Shown: positions 8,442-17,474 of the stretch, piece by piece
Layout: the number at the start of each line of letters is the position of its first letter
Position numbering within the stretch: position 1 is the first letter of the stretch
NCBI RefSeq assembly: GCF_019050325.1
Contig: NZ_VOMB01000024.1
Location: 145,605 to 209,604, forward strand
From: [Mycobacterium] fortunisiensis
GTDB taxonomy: Bacteria > Actinomycetota > Actinomycetes > Mycobacteriales > Mycobacteriaceae
Length of the DNA stretch: 64,000 nt
Direction: 5' to 3'
Notes under the pieces: generated by a model
What the model was told of the DNA's origin: nothing
What the model saw: only the letters and a program-made list of their open reading frames with translations
The model's database searches: none
Made by a program: the position numbers and the translations under genes

Positions 8442-9085
8442 TCGACGAACCTCATGTTCTTCTGGGTGCCTACATTCTCGGCGGCCTCGACGCCGAGGAA
8501 CGCACCTCGTTCGAGGCGCATCTGCGCGAGTGTGCGCAGTGCCGCGCTCAGGCCGCCGATTTCGCGCCGCTGCCGGCACTTCTGAGCAAAGCCGACCCGG
8601 CCGATCTCGAAACCGAATCCACAGCCGGTGACGACCAGACACCCGCGCTGGCGGACATGCTGGCCGAGCGACGTGCGGCGGCGCACCGCCGCCTGCGCAG
8701 ACGGGTGGCGCTGGGCTCGTGCGCTGCGGTGCTGGCCGCAGTCGCGCTCCTGGTTGTCATCCCGCGAGGCGACACACCCCCGCCGGGCACCGGCACCTTC
8801 GCGATGCATTCGATGGCCGCCACCGGCGCCTCGGGGTCGGTGACCCTGACCCCCAAGCCGTGGGGGACGGCCATCGTGCTCGACCTGAAAGAGCTGCCCC
8901 CCGACGGTGTATTCACGCTGCGGACGATGGACGACAGCGGGCAGATGCAGCCGGCCGCCACCTGGGCGGCGATGCCGACCGGGGCGGGAGTGGTACATGG
9001 CGCGACGTCGATACCGATGCCAAAGCTGCGCAAGCTCAACATCGTCGACGCCAACAACACCGTGCTGGCAACGGTGGAACGCTGA
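8438..9085 (+). CDS. Membrane-anchored zinc anti-sigma factor, RslA-like
   Basis: A 215-residue protein. The N-terminal ZAS motif is FEAHLRECAQCR (H-x3-C-x2-C, about residues 25-36), which binds zinc and holds the sigma factor; oxidation of such cysteine sites releases it. A single membrane helix follows (about residues 84-104, VALGSCAAVLAAVALLVVI), then an extracytoplasmic domain with PWGTAIVLDLKELPP and a TWAAMPTGAG loop resembling RslA/RskA C-terminal domains. GTG 8438 overlaps the sigma stop (GTGA). The membrane peroxidase and cytochrome in the same operon fit a peroxide or envelope redox signal. Confidence 0.87.
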   Translation: MIDEPHVLLGAYILGGLDAEERTSFEAHLRECAQCRAQAADFAPLPALLSKADPADLETESTAGDDQTPALADMLAERRAAAHRRLRRRVALGSCAAVLAAVALLVVIPRGDTPPPGTGTFAMHSMAATGASGSVTLTPKPWGTAIVLDLKELPPDGVFTLRTMDDSGQMQPAATWAAMPTGAGVVHGATSIPMPKLRKLNIVDANNTVLATVER

Positions 9086-9136
9086 AACCGGCATGTTCTC
9101 ACTGCGCAACGCGACCCGACGGCGAATGATGGTGCC

Positions 9137-9517
9137 ATGCAACTCCCGCAATGGCTGGCCAAACTCAACCGGTACGTCACCAATCCCATCCAGAAGCTGT
9201 GGGCGGGGTGGGCGCCGCTCTACGGCATCCTCGAACACGTCGGCCGCAAGTCAGGCGCCCACTATCGGACTCCCCTGTCGGTGTTCAGCACCGATGACGG
9301 CGTCGCGATCCTGCTCACCTACGGCCCCAACCGGGACTGGCTCAAGAACATCACCGCCGCGGGCGGCGCTCAGATGCGCCGGCACGGCAAGACGATTCGC
9401 CTCGCCGATCCACGGATGGTGACGAAGGCCGAGGCGGCCGAGCACGTGAAAGGCAGGGTGCGGCGGGTCTTCGAGCGGGTGCCGGTCGAGCAGGCGGTGT
9501 TGCTTCGGCGGATCTGA
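9137..9517 (+). CDS. Ddn-like F420-dependent nitroreductase family protein
   Basis: A 126-residue member of the deazaflavin-dependent reductase family: PLYGILEHVGRKSGAHYRTPLSV, GVAILLTYGPNRDWLKNITAAGG and a C-terminal VPVEQAVLLRR. It begins MQLPQWLAKLNR. It lies 51 bases downstream of the anti-sigma gene, so it may be read in the same transcript. The 22 bases around its start codon recur at 10965-10986 in front of a vestigial copy of the same N-terminus. Confidence 0.82.
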   Translation: MQLPQWLAKLNRYVTNPIQKLWAGWAPLYGILEHVGRKSGAHYRTPLSVFSTDDGVAILLTYGPNRDWLKNITAAGGAQMRRHGKTIRLADPRMVTKAEAAEHVKGRVRRVFERVPVEQAVLLRRI

Positions 9518-9523
9518 AACCCG

Positions 9524-10930
9524 TCAGTCCGCGTCGGCCCCGCTGTGGTGGGCGGGCCGGCGCGGTTGCACCCGGGCCCGGATCGGCCCCTTGGCGATGG
9601 TGGTGAACGGCACCTCGACGGCAAAATGGTCCTCGAGCGAGGTGAGCTCGACCGACCGCACGATCGTGGCCAGCGCCAGCGTCGTCTCCAACCGCGCGAA
9701 ATGTTCGCCGATACAGGACCGGGAACCGCCCGCGAACGGCAGGAACTCCCAGCGATCCCGCTGCTTGATCCGCTCCGGAGCGAACCGGTCCGGGTCGAAC
9801 ACCTGCGGATCCGGCCACAGCTGCGGGTCGCGGTGCAGCGCGGCGATACCCACCGCCACCAAGCTGCCGGCCTGCACCCGGTAGCCGCCGACGGCGATGT
9901 CGCGCACCAGCAACCGGCCCACCCCGGCCGCCGGCGGGCACATCCGCAACGCCTCGTTGAGCACCTGATTGGTGTAGCCGAGTTGCGGCACGTCCTGCGG
10001 GGTCAGCTCACGGTCCCCGATCGCGGCGGCCTCGGCGGCGACGCGCTGCTGGATCTCCGGATGGTGGCCGAGTGCCCACAACGCGTAGGTCAGCGCGGTG
10101 GCGGTGGTGTCGTGGCCGGCCAGCAGGAAGATCAGCAGGTCGTTGCAGATGTCGTCGTCGGACAGTCGGTGCCCGGTCTCCGGGTCGACCGCCGCCATCA
10201 GCGCCCGCACCAGCGGGGCGTCCCGGTCCGGATCGTCGCGGCAGCCCTGCAGGATCTCGTGGGTGAACGCCAGCATCGCCGCCACTGCGCGCCGAGCCCG
10301 GCGCCGGGCCGGGGTGGGCAGCCAGCGCGGCGCCCGCACCGGCCGTAATGCCCGGTCGGCGGTGTAGGAGGAGGCGACGTGCATGTGTTCGGCGATGCTC
10401 TCGGCATGCTCGTTGAGATCGATGCCCAGCACCGAGTGTCCCAGCGACTGCATGGTCAGCCGCCGGCCGTCGGCGTCGAGACCGACCTCGCCGCCGTCGG
10501 CCCAGCCGTCCACGGTGTCCTGAGCGGCTCGCGACATGTGCCCACCGAAGTCACGCACCCCGTGCTTGGTGAACACCGGTTGCAGCGCCCGTTTGCGGGG
10601 CCGCCACGGCTCATTGGGCAGCACGAACAGGCTGTCGCCGGCGGCATGGCGGACCTCGTCGTGGACGATGCAGCGTTCGGCGAACGCGTCGTTGCGGCCC
10701 AGCACATCGCGAATGGCCGCCGGGTCGAACACCGCCACGAGTGGGGGCGCCAACCAGCGCGGACCGAACTGCACCCGGGTGACCGTGCCGCCGGCGGCCC
10801 GCAGCACGTCCTGGCCGGCGTCCAGATCGCGCACCGAGCGCGCCAGCCGCCACAGCGACAAGGGGTTCTTCGGCGCCAACGGCAACGCGCTGACATCAGG
10901 TTCCTGCACCACGTCCCCAATCCCGACCAT
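9524..10930 (-). CDS. Cytochrome P450
   Basis: A 468-residue P450. The I-helix oxygen-binding motif is LAGHDTTATAL, the K-helix ExxR is NEALRMCPP, and the heme loop is FAGGSRSCIGEHFA with the ligand cysteine about 63 residues from the C-terminus. The PDPQVFDPDRFAPER segment is the usual PERF-type motif. No membrane anchor is seen, as is normal for bacterial P450s. The frame opens at 10963, but ATG 10930 (MVGIGDVVQEP) is the more natural start. No ferredoxin or reductase gene is adjacent; the substrate is unknown. The sequence layout resembles lipid- and fatty-acid-type mycobacterial CYPs more than CYP51. Confidence 0.9.
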   Translation of the reverse strand: MVGIGDVVQEPDVSALPLAPKNPLSLWRLARSVRDLDAGQDVLRAAGGTVTRVQFGPRWLAPPLVAVFDPAAIRDVLGRNDAFAERCIVHDEVRHAAGDSLFVLPNEPWRPRKRALQPVFTKHGVRDFGGHMSRAAQDTVDGWADGGEVGLDADGRRLTMQSLGHSVLGIDLNEHAESIAEHMHVASSYTADRALRPVRAPRWLPTPARRRARRAVAAMLAFTHEILQGCRDDPDRDAPLVRALMAAVDPETGHRLSDDDICNDLLIFLLAGHDTTATALTYALWALGHHPEIQQRVAAEAAAIGDRELTPQDVPQLGYTNQVLNEALRMCPPAAGVGRLLVRDIAVGGYRVQAGSLVAVGIAALHRDPQLWPDPQVFDPDRFAPERIKQRDRWEFLPFAGGSRSCIGEHFARLETTLALATIVRSVELTSLEDHFAVEVPFTTIAKGPIRARVQPRRPAHHSGADAD

Positions 10931-10951
10931 GCGCTCATATTCCCACTGGAA

Positions 10952-11015
10952 AGCGCATCCCAACGGCGAATGATGGTGCCATGCGGCTGCCGCATTGGTT
11001 GGCCCGGCCGGGTGT
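10952..11015 (+). pseudogene. Remnant of a Ddn-like gene start
   Basis: ACGGCGAATGATGGTGCCATGC occurs here at 10965-10986 and also at 9118-9139 across the start of the intact Ddn-like gene. The similarity runs on into codons MRLPHWLAR here against MQLPQWLAK there, then stops. The frame is open into the next gene, but the following residues have no family signature, so this looks like the 5' end of a lost or replaced paralogue rather than a longer N-terminus for the 11167 gene. Confidence 0.5.
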
Positions 11016-11166
11016 GAAGGGGGCCAGCGGCAAGTTCTGCAAGGGAGACCGCGCTGATCGCGATTTGCTCTGGCAGATCCACCGGATTCACGGTCTCCAG
11101 ATCTATGTTCACCTGGGGTTTCCAGGACTACCGTGGGAGATCATCAGCCGGTGGCAGGAGGTCACC

Positions 11167-11934
11167 ATGAAGCGCCTACTCGTCCTCGGCTACGGGACCG
11201 CGAGCTATCTGGTGTTCGTCGCGGCCTTCCTCTACGCAATCGGCTTCGTCGGCGATTTCGCCGTGCCACGCACCGTCGACTCCGGCATCGCCGCACCCCC
11301 TGCCGAGGCGGTGATCGTCAACCTGCTGTTGCTGTTGGTCTTCGCCGGCCAGCACAGCGTGATGGCCCGGCCGGCGTTCAAACGCTGGTGGACCCGGATC
11401 GTCCCGCAGGCCATCGAGCGCAGCACCTACGTGCTGCTGTCCAGCCTGGTGCTGTTCCTGTTGTACTGGCAGTGGCGCACCATGCCAACGATCGTGTGGA
11501 ACGTGGAATCTCCTGTGGGGCAGGCAATTCTGTGGACACTGTTCTGGCTGGGCTGGGCCACCGCATTTGCCTCGACGTTCATGATCAGCCACCTCGACCT
11601 GTTCGGCCTGCGGCAGGTGTGGCTGAACTGGCGGGACCGGCCGTATGACGAGCCGGGATTCCGCACGGTGATGCTCTACCGGGTGGTCCGGCACCCGCTG
11701 ATGACCGGTTTCATCGTGGCGTTCTGGGCGATCCCGACGATGACCGCGGGCCACCTGCTGTTCGCGGCCGGCAGCACCGCCTACATCCTGGCCGCGATCC
11801 AACTGGAGGAGCACGATCTGGTGGCCAACCTGGGCGATCAGTACCGCGACTACCGGAAGCGGGTGCCGATGCTGGCGCCCGGGCTTCATCGTGGCCACCA
11901 CAGCGCACCGACTGTGCGGCACCGTCCGGTATAG
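11167..11934 (+). CDS. NnrU/MddA-like membrane methyltransferase family protein
   Basis: A 255-residue protein with about five or six membrane helices. Conserved features are FAGQHSVMARPAFKRWW, FMISHLDLFGLRQVWLNW and RHPLMTGFIVAFWAIP followed by EEHDLVANLGDQYRDYRKRVPML, the pattern shared by methanethiol S-methyltransferase (MddA) and isoprenylcysteine methyltransferase-like proteins, where the RHP and E-E-x-x-L elements bind S-adenosylmethionine. An AGGAGG at 11156-11161 sits five bases before ATG 11167, so the longer open frame from 10981 is rejected. The real substrate is not known. Confidence 0.82.
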   Translation: MKRLLVLGYGTASYLVFVAAFLYAIGFVGDFAVPRTVDSGIAAPPAEAVIVNLLLLLVFAGQHSVMARPAFKRWWTRIVPQAIERSTYVLLSSLVLFLLYWQWRTMPTIVWNVESPVGQAILWTLFWLGWATAFASTFMISHLDLFGLRQVWLNWRDRPYDEPGFRTVMLYRVVRHPLMTGFIVAFWAIPTMTAGHLLFAAGSTAYILAAIQLEEHDLVANLGDQYRDYRKRVPMLAPGLHRGHHSAPTVRHRPV

Positions 11935-11996
11935 CCTGCGGCGATCAGCCTGGCATGCGGTCCGGGTGCGGCCACTGGGCCGCACCCGACGCACGT

Positions 11997-13103
<1,107 letters not shown>

Positions 13104-13349
13104 GCGATCCCTTTCATCCTGGTCGACATTCGCAGGCGGTGACTCGGCGCACCGTCCGCAGCCGACGACGAGGGACGTTACCCGCCGATATGTAACGTGT
13201 TTCAGTATTGTCCGAACCGAGTTTGCGTCCACTTGAATGCGCAATATTTAGCAATGGCAATGGTGCTGAACCAACTGGGAATTCGTCAATATTGCTACTT
13301 ACGGTAGCGTAATGAATAGTTGCGGCTACTTGTTAGTAGCATTCACGCT
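13104..13349. promoter_or_regulatory. AT-rich intergenic region with an operator-like dyad and two hairpins
   Basis: About 245 bases without a gene. ACGTTAC (13175-13181) and GTAACGT (13192-13198) form a perfect inverted repeat with a 10-base spacer, suited to a dimeric regulator of the secreted-protein gene. GCAATATT (13241-13248) pairs with AATATTGC (13288-13295). Two short hairpins, GCTAC-N5-GTAGC (13294-13308) and GCTACT-N4-AGTAGC (13325-13340), lie just beyond the stop of the gene ending at 13350 and may end its transcript. The composition is clearly richer in AT than the flanks. Confidence 0.45.
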
Positions 13350-13835
13350 TCACCCCTGGTGCCAGCTGAGCAGCTCGCCGGAACCGGACGTCATGACGGT
13401 GCCGGGCATGACGCGCAACCGGTAGGGGGTCAGCCGCAGCGCGGCGAACTCGGGCGAGGTCGGCCCGCCGCTCCACTGCGGGATGACATACGGGTCATAG
13501 CCCACCGGCGCGGGGCCGTTGGCGAACCGGTCCCACACCTGCGTGCAGGTTTCGTCGTCGGTGTACCACTCCACCAGACAGTCGGCGGCGCAGGTGTCGT
13601 GGCCGGTGGCCCAATAGCTGACCGACATGTACGGGTGCACCGCCAGATGCGCGCGTTTCACCGGGCTGGGAACGGTTGCGACCCAACCGAACAGATCGGT
13701 GGCGTCCCACTCCCAGATGGGGTGCAGGATGCGGGTGCGCGGCCGCCCGTCAGCATCGACGGTGGCCACCGACGCCCACACGATCGTGTGGGCCATCTCG
13801 ACGAAGGCAGGGGCGACGCGCTCCAGTGAGGTCAC
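13350..13835 (-). CDS. Pyridoxamine 5'-phosphate oxidase-like flavin/F420-binding protein
   Basis: A 161-residue split-barrel protein. FVEMAHTIVWASVATVDADG, then RTRILHPIWEW and VKRAHLAVHPYMSVSYW are the usual strands of the PNPOx-like family, whose mycobacterial members bind FMN, F420 or heme. GTG 13835 (VTSLERVAPAFVE) is chosen because homology begins there; GTG 13862 in the same frame is possible. The substrate is unknown. The neighbouring TetR gene on the same strand ends nearby, so a shared transcript is possible. Confidence 0.75.
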   Translation of the reverse strand: MTSLERVAPAFVEMAHTIVWASVATVDADGRPRTRILHPIWEWDATDLFGWVATVPSPVKRAHLAVHPYMSVSYWATGHDTCAADCLVEWYTDDETCTQVWDRFANGPAPVGYDPYVIPQWSGGPTSPEFAALRLTPYRLRVMPGTVMTSGSGELLSWHQG

Positions 13836-13875
13836 ACCGCCAGCGTAGGCAACGCCCACCACCGGGCGCGGAAGA

Positions 13876-14499
13876 TCAGGCCGAGATCGTCCGAAGCGAC
13901 ACCGGCAGGCTAGGCAGGAAATGGCGGGTGGCGAAGGCTCGGATGTCTTCGGCGGTGTCGAGTGGTTCGACGCTGGGCAACAGCAGCACCATCGCCGCGT
14001 ACCGCAGGATGGTGTCGGCCAGGTCGTTGACCGCCCGTTGGCCGATCCGGTCGGCGAACCCGGCCGGGAAGATCACCTTGAGCGCAGCTGCCATTCGCTC
14101 GATCGCCGCGCCGTAGTGGGTGTGCAGCATCTCCATCACCAACACCGGTTCGTCGGCGATCATCTGGTTGAGCACATGGTGCCGGCGGAACCGCAGAATC
14201 GACAGCGTGAACGCCTCGACATAGTAATTCGATTGCGGTCCGGCATTTTTCAATTCGATGGCGATATCGGCGAACAGCGCCGCGTTCTCCCGCTCGATGA
14301 CCGCCGCGACCAGCTCGTCGCGGTTGGCGAACCTGCGGTAGATCGTGGTGCGGCTGACCCCGGCCCGGCGCGCGACATCGTCGAGCGCGACCCGGCGCAG
14401 ACCGTGACGCTCGAACTCGACGAGGGCAGCGTCCAGGATTGCCACCGTCGCGGGCGACGAATCAGACCCCGTCGCGGGCGACGAATCAGCCCCGGGCAT
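13876..14499 (-). CDS. TetR family transcriptional regulator
   Basis: A 207-residue protein with a TetR HTH (AILDAALVEFERHGLRRVALDDVARRAGVSRTTIYRRFANRDEL, in two parts of the motif at about residues 19-61) and a C-terminal helical ligand domain. The N-terminus carries a duplicated DSSPAT, encoded by a short tandem repeat at about 14447-14496. ATG 14499 overlaps the end of the upstream MpaB-type oxygenase gene by 14 bases, so the two are cotranscribed and the regulator probably controls its own operon. TTG 14514 is an alternative start. Confidence 0.85.
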   Translation of the reverse strand: MPGADSSPATGSDSSPATVAILDAALVEFERHGLRRVALDDVARRAGVSRTTIYRRFANRDELVAAVIERENAALFADIAIELKNAGPQSNYYVEAFTLSILRFRRHHVLNQMIADEPVLVMEMLHTHYGAAIERMAAALKVIFPAGFADRIGQRAVNDLADTILRYAAMVLLLPSVEPLDTAEDIRAFATRHFLPSLPVSLRTISA

Positions 14500-15355
14500 A
14501 GCCCTTTTGGGCAAACTTGTTGTAGCGCACGCTCATCGGTAGATGATCCCACACCCAGTTCACCGGGCGGCTGCGCCAGAATGCCGCGAACCGCTGATAA
14601 TTGCGTTCCTGGCGCTCACTCCACGGCAGCTCCAGCAGGTCACGCGCCCGCGGCGGCAGACCGCCGGTGGTCAGGAACGCCGCGGCCGGGTTGAACACGA
14701 GGGCGACGATCCGCCAGACGGCCGGGTGTACGGCCTTGGGGCACGGGAAGCCCTTGGTGACATAGCCGACGCCGTAGCGCGCCGACTTGTGCGGGACGGC
14801 CACCTCGTTGAGCATCCGGTCCCAGTACTTCTCGAACTCGGCATACGTGGCCGGCATCGGCCGGTCACTGACCCCGTAGCGCCGGTACCAGGTCTTGGAC
14901 TCGGCGTAGATCTGCTCCTTCTCGGCGTCGCTGAGCCGCTTCACGAAGGTGTCGGCGAAGTAGAAGATCTGCTCGACGAAGGTGGCGTGCGCCCAGAAGT
15001 AGGTGTCGGGATCGAGCGCGTGATAGCGGGACACCACTTCTCCGTCGGGGCCGGGCATATCGCCCTTGACGTGGTGGTGGAAGTCGCGCACCTGGAGGCC
15101 GGCGTTGTCAGCTTCGGACCCGTAGACCGTCCGGAAGATCGGCGGGATGGTGCGCTTGAGTCGCTCGGCGGTGTCGGCGAAGAACGTCGAATGGTCCAGC
15201 ACGCCCTGCCCAAGCTCGGCCAGCATGTTCTGCAGGACGGCGGGACGCGGCCCGATCAGATACATCCGGTTGTCACCGAAGTACTTCCAGACCAGCGATT
15301 GCGGTCCCAGCGGCAAGCCGTCGGTCTGTTGCGGGTGATCGGCCAACTCGGTCAT
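14486..15355 (-). CDS. MpaB-type (DUF2236) oxygenase family protein
   Basis: A 289-residue protein of the DUF2236 family, related to the fungal ER oxygenase MpaB and to latex-clearing heme oxygenases. Recognisable elements are MYLIGPRPAVLQNM, VRDFHHHVKG and LDPDTYFWAHATFVEQIF, where conserved histidines would bind heme. Mycobacteria carry many paralogues with unknown substrates, probably lipids or terpenoids. ATG 15355 is chosen; GTG 15361 is two codons upstream. It is in one operon with the TetR gene and divergent from the esterase gene, sharing a 130-bp control region. Confidence 0.82.
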   Translation of the reverse strand: MTELADHPQQTDGLPLGPQSLVWKYFGDNRMYLIGPRPAVLQNMLAELGQGVLDHSTFFADTAERLKRTIPPIFRTVYGSEADNAGLQVRDFHHHVKGDMPGPDGEVVSRYHALDPDTYFWAHATFVEQIFYFADTFVKRLSDAEKEQIYAESKTWYRRYGVSDRPMPATYAEFEKYWDRMLNEVAVPHKSARYGVGYVTKGFPCPKAVHPAVWRIVALVFNPAAAFLTTGGLPPRARDLLELPWSERQERNYQRFAAFWRSRPVNWVWDHLPMSVRYNKFAQKGYARG

Positions 15356-15486
15356 GGACACAGTGTTACAGATTTCGCACTTTGTACCAAGACGCTGTGA
15401 CCGGGGTCACCGACAGGGTGGTCGGCGTTATCGTGCCGTTGCCGGACCGGTCGCGTGCTGAGACCCGCCGTTGGAATGATGCGCAG

Positions 15487-16335
15487 GTGACCTCGCTGAC
15501 CCGCCGCGACGCGCTGCGTCTGGGCGTCACCGGTGCGGGTGCCGCGGGACTGATGGCATTGGGCGGCCTGCTCGATCCGCCGACGCCCCACGCGTCTCCG
15601 GGCCCCAACCAACCCGCCTCCGCGGGCGCCCCGCTGCCGACCCGCGATTCGGGGTCGTTCATCTCCGCGGCCCGCGGCGGTGTCGAAACCAACTGGATCA
15701 TCGCCCGCCCGCCAGGCCAGCACGGCCCACTGCGACCGGTGATCGCCCTGCACGGGATGGACAACGATGCTGCGGGCGTGATGGACCTCGGCATCCCGGA
15801 AGCACTGGCCCAGCTGACCGCAGCCGGCCGGCCGCCGTTCGCGGTGGTCAGTGTGGACGGCGGCAACTCGTTTTGGCGCCGTCGAGCTTCCGGGGAGGAC
15901 TCCGGGGCGATGGTGCTCAACGAGCTGATCCCGATGCTGGCCACCAAGGGCCTCGACACCTCACGCGTGGCCTTCATGGGCTGGTCGATGGGCGGCTACG
16001 GCGCCATGTTGTTGGGTGCCAGACTGGGCGCCGCGCGCACCGCGGCGGTCTGTGCGATCAGCGCGGCGCTGTACCTGACGTACTGGGGCGCGCCGCCCGA
16101 CGCCTTCGACAGCCTCGAAGACTGGCAGCAGAACTCTGCGCTGAGATTGCTACCGGCGCTGGGGTCGATCCCGGTGCGCATCGACTGCGGCACCGGGGAC
16201 AGGTTTTACGCCGCGTCCAGAATGTTCGCCAACCAGCTACCGAGGACCCCGACCGTGGGCTTCTACCCCGGCGGCCACGATCAGGAATTCTGGCGCGCGC
16301 ACTTGTCCGATGAGCTTGCCTGGCTCGATTCTTGA
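15487..16335 (+). CDS. Tat-exported alpha/beta-hydrolase (esterase/lipase-like)
   Basis: A 282-residue protein. The N-terminus reads TRRDALRLGVTGAGAAGLMALGGLL, a twin-arginine signal. The nucleophile elbow is MGWSMGGYGAML (GxSxG), and the C-terminal histidine lies in YPGGHDQEFW; the acid is likely in RIDCGTGDRF. This is an esterase D-like serine hydrolase with an unknown ester substrate, acting outside the membrane. GTG 15487 is chosen because the signal peptide begins there; the frame is open upstream to 15382. A related exported protein lies between hemB and hemL in M. tuberculosis, which fits the position. Confidence 0.82.
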   Translation: MTSLTRRDALRLGVTGAGAAGLMALGGLLDPPTPHASPGPNQPASAGAPLPTRDSGSFISAARGGVETNWIIARPPGQHGPLRPVIALHGMDNDAAGVMDLGIPEALAQLTAAGRPPFAVVSVDGGNSFWRRRASGEDSGAMVLNELIPMLATKGLDTSRVAFMGWSMGGYGAMLLGARLGAARTAAVCAISAALYLTYWGAPPDAFDSLEDWQQNSALRLLPALGSIPVRIDCGTGDRFYAASRMFANQLPRTPTVGFYPGGHDQEFWRAHLSDELAWLDS

Positions 16336-16348
16336 ACCGCGCCTTGGG

Positions 16349-16576
16349 TCAGCGACGCAACCGGGCGATAGCCAGCACCACCAGCACGCCGGCCGTTCCC
16401 GCCAACACCAGGGACAACACCAACAGCGGCGCCGAATAGCCGACCGCCGTGGTGGCCGGCTCGCCGTCGAGCACCGGGGCCACCTCGATCGTGGTGCTGG
16501 CCGCGAGCCAACTCAGCACAGCGCCCACGGCCGCCACCACGGCCACCACCAGCTCGAGCACAGCCCGCGGTTTCAC
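16349..16576 (-). CDS. Small two-helix membrane protein
   Basis: A 75-residue protein with two membrane helices (about residues 5-25 and 45-70) and a short extracytoplasmic loop containing TTIEVAPVLDGEPATTAVGYSA in two parts. GTG 16576 overlaps the stop of the upstream gene (GTGA), so it is the last gene of the run that starts at hemA. No function is known; small membrane proteins also follow hemB in M. tuberculosis. Confidence 0.72.
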   Translation of the reverse strand: MKPRAVLELVVAVVAAVGAVLSWLAASTTIEVAPVLDGEPATTAVGYSAPLLVLSLVLAGTAGVLVVLAIARLRR

Positions 16577-17055
16577 GGGGTCCGCTCCGCGACCAGCGGC
16601 TCCAATGCTTCGCGCAACCGTCGGTGCTTGCGCGCCCACGCCTGAGCCGAGCGCTTGCCGGTGAGCTGCAACCCGATGCCGGTGCGGCCCCGCGGCACCC
16701 CGGTGAGCTCGCCGAGGGCACGCGCGGACTGCCACTTGGGCACTTCTGAACCCGACGCCTCGGGATAGATCGCCACGATCTCGTCGACCTGCAACGTCTC
16801 GGCCCCCTGACGCAGGGTGTGGGCGGTCAACTCGACGGACGTGTGGATGCGGGCGGCCTTGATCTGGATGGCGACGAACCCCGACACCAGCAGCAGGAAC
16901 ACCAGCGGGATCCACAGGTCGTGGCCGTATCCGCCGGTCTTCTGCAGGATCGCCATCCCGACCCCGGCGAACGGGCCCAACAGCAGCCAGCCCCAGCTGG
17001 CCCCGTTCTCGTAGAACAGCACCTCGGGGGTGACCTTGTTCACCTGCTCACTCAC
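16573..17055 (-). CDS. Membrane protein with two helices and a PH-like C-terminal domain
   Basis: A 160-residue protein. Two helices (about residues 19-40 and 44-62) are followed by a soluble part with SVELTAHTLRQG and VDEIVAIYPEA, the pattern of small bacterial PH-like membrane proteins of the DUF3093 kind, though this assignment is tentative. GTG 17055 overlaps the upstream stop by eight bases, and an AAGG precedes it. It is translated from the hem operon transcript. Function unknown. Confidence 0.68.
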   Translation of the reverse strand: MSEQVNKVTPEVLFYENGASWGWLLLGPFAGVGMAILQKTGGYGHDLWIPLVFLLLVSGFVAIQIKAARIHTSVELTAHTLRQGAETLQVDEIVAIYPEASGSEVPKWQSARALGELTGVPRGRTGIGLQLTGKRSAQAWARKHRRLREALEPLVAERTP

Positions 17056-17455
17056 CTTCGTCTTCCCTCCGCTGCGGCAGCGCACTCAGACCCGTTCCCA
17101 CGATCAGCAGGAGCACACCGAGCACCGTGAGAATGTGGACCACACCGAGCCGGGCGGTCAACGCCACGATGACCATGGTGGCCAGCGACAACGCGATCGC
17201 GGCCCGCCGGAACCGCGGGTCACCGGTGCGGCTGCGGCCGGCCAGATACGCCATGCCGAACCCGGCGAGCGCGGTGAGCACCCCGCCACCACGGAGCAGG
17301 AGCGGGTCCGCGCCGGGCAAGCTCACCGAGGCCGCAAACATTCCACCGACGACCAGCAGCACCGCGGCCACCAGCCAGAAGCCGAAGCCGACAGTTGCCA
17401 CGAGTGGTCGACTCGGCGCCGGACGTGGCTCTTGCGACGCGGGTGATGAAGGCAT
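17048..17455 (-). CDS. Small integral membrane protein
   Basis: A 135-residue protein with four predicted helices (about residues 20-42, 54-72, 84-102 and 105-125) after a proline-rich N-terminus. There are no recognisable catalytic residues. It lies in the tail of the heme operon between two other small membrane proteins and overlaps the next gene by eight bases. It corresponds by position to the Rv0513/Rv0514 region of M. tuberculosis. Confidence 0.68.
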   Translation of the reverse strand: MPSSPASQEPRPAPSRPLVATVGFGFWLVAAVLLVVGGMFAASVSLPGADPLLLRGGGVLTALAGFGMAYLAGRSRTGDPRFRRAAIALSLATMVIVALTARLGVVHILTVLGVLLLIVGTGLSALPQRREDEGE

Positions 17456-17474
17456 TGCCGGGAAGCGTAGCGAA

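Noticed and set aside
10981..11166. Longer N-terminus for the methyltransferase-like protein from ATG 10981
   Set aside because: A strong AGGAGG precedes ATG 11167, the extra 62 residues lack family similarity, and the start at 10981 belongs to the Ddn-like remnant.
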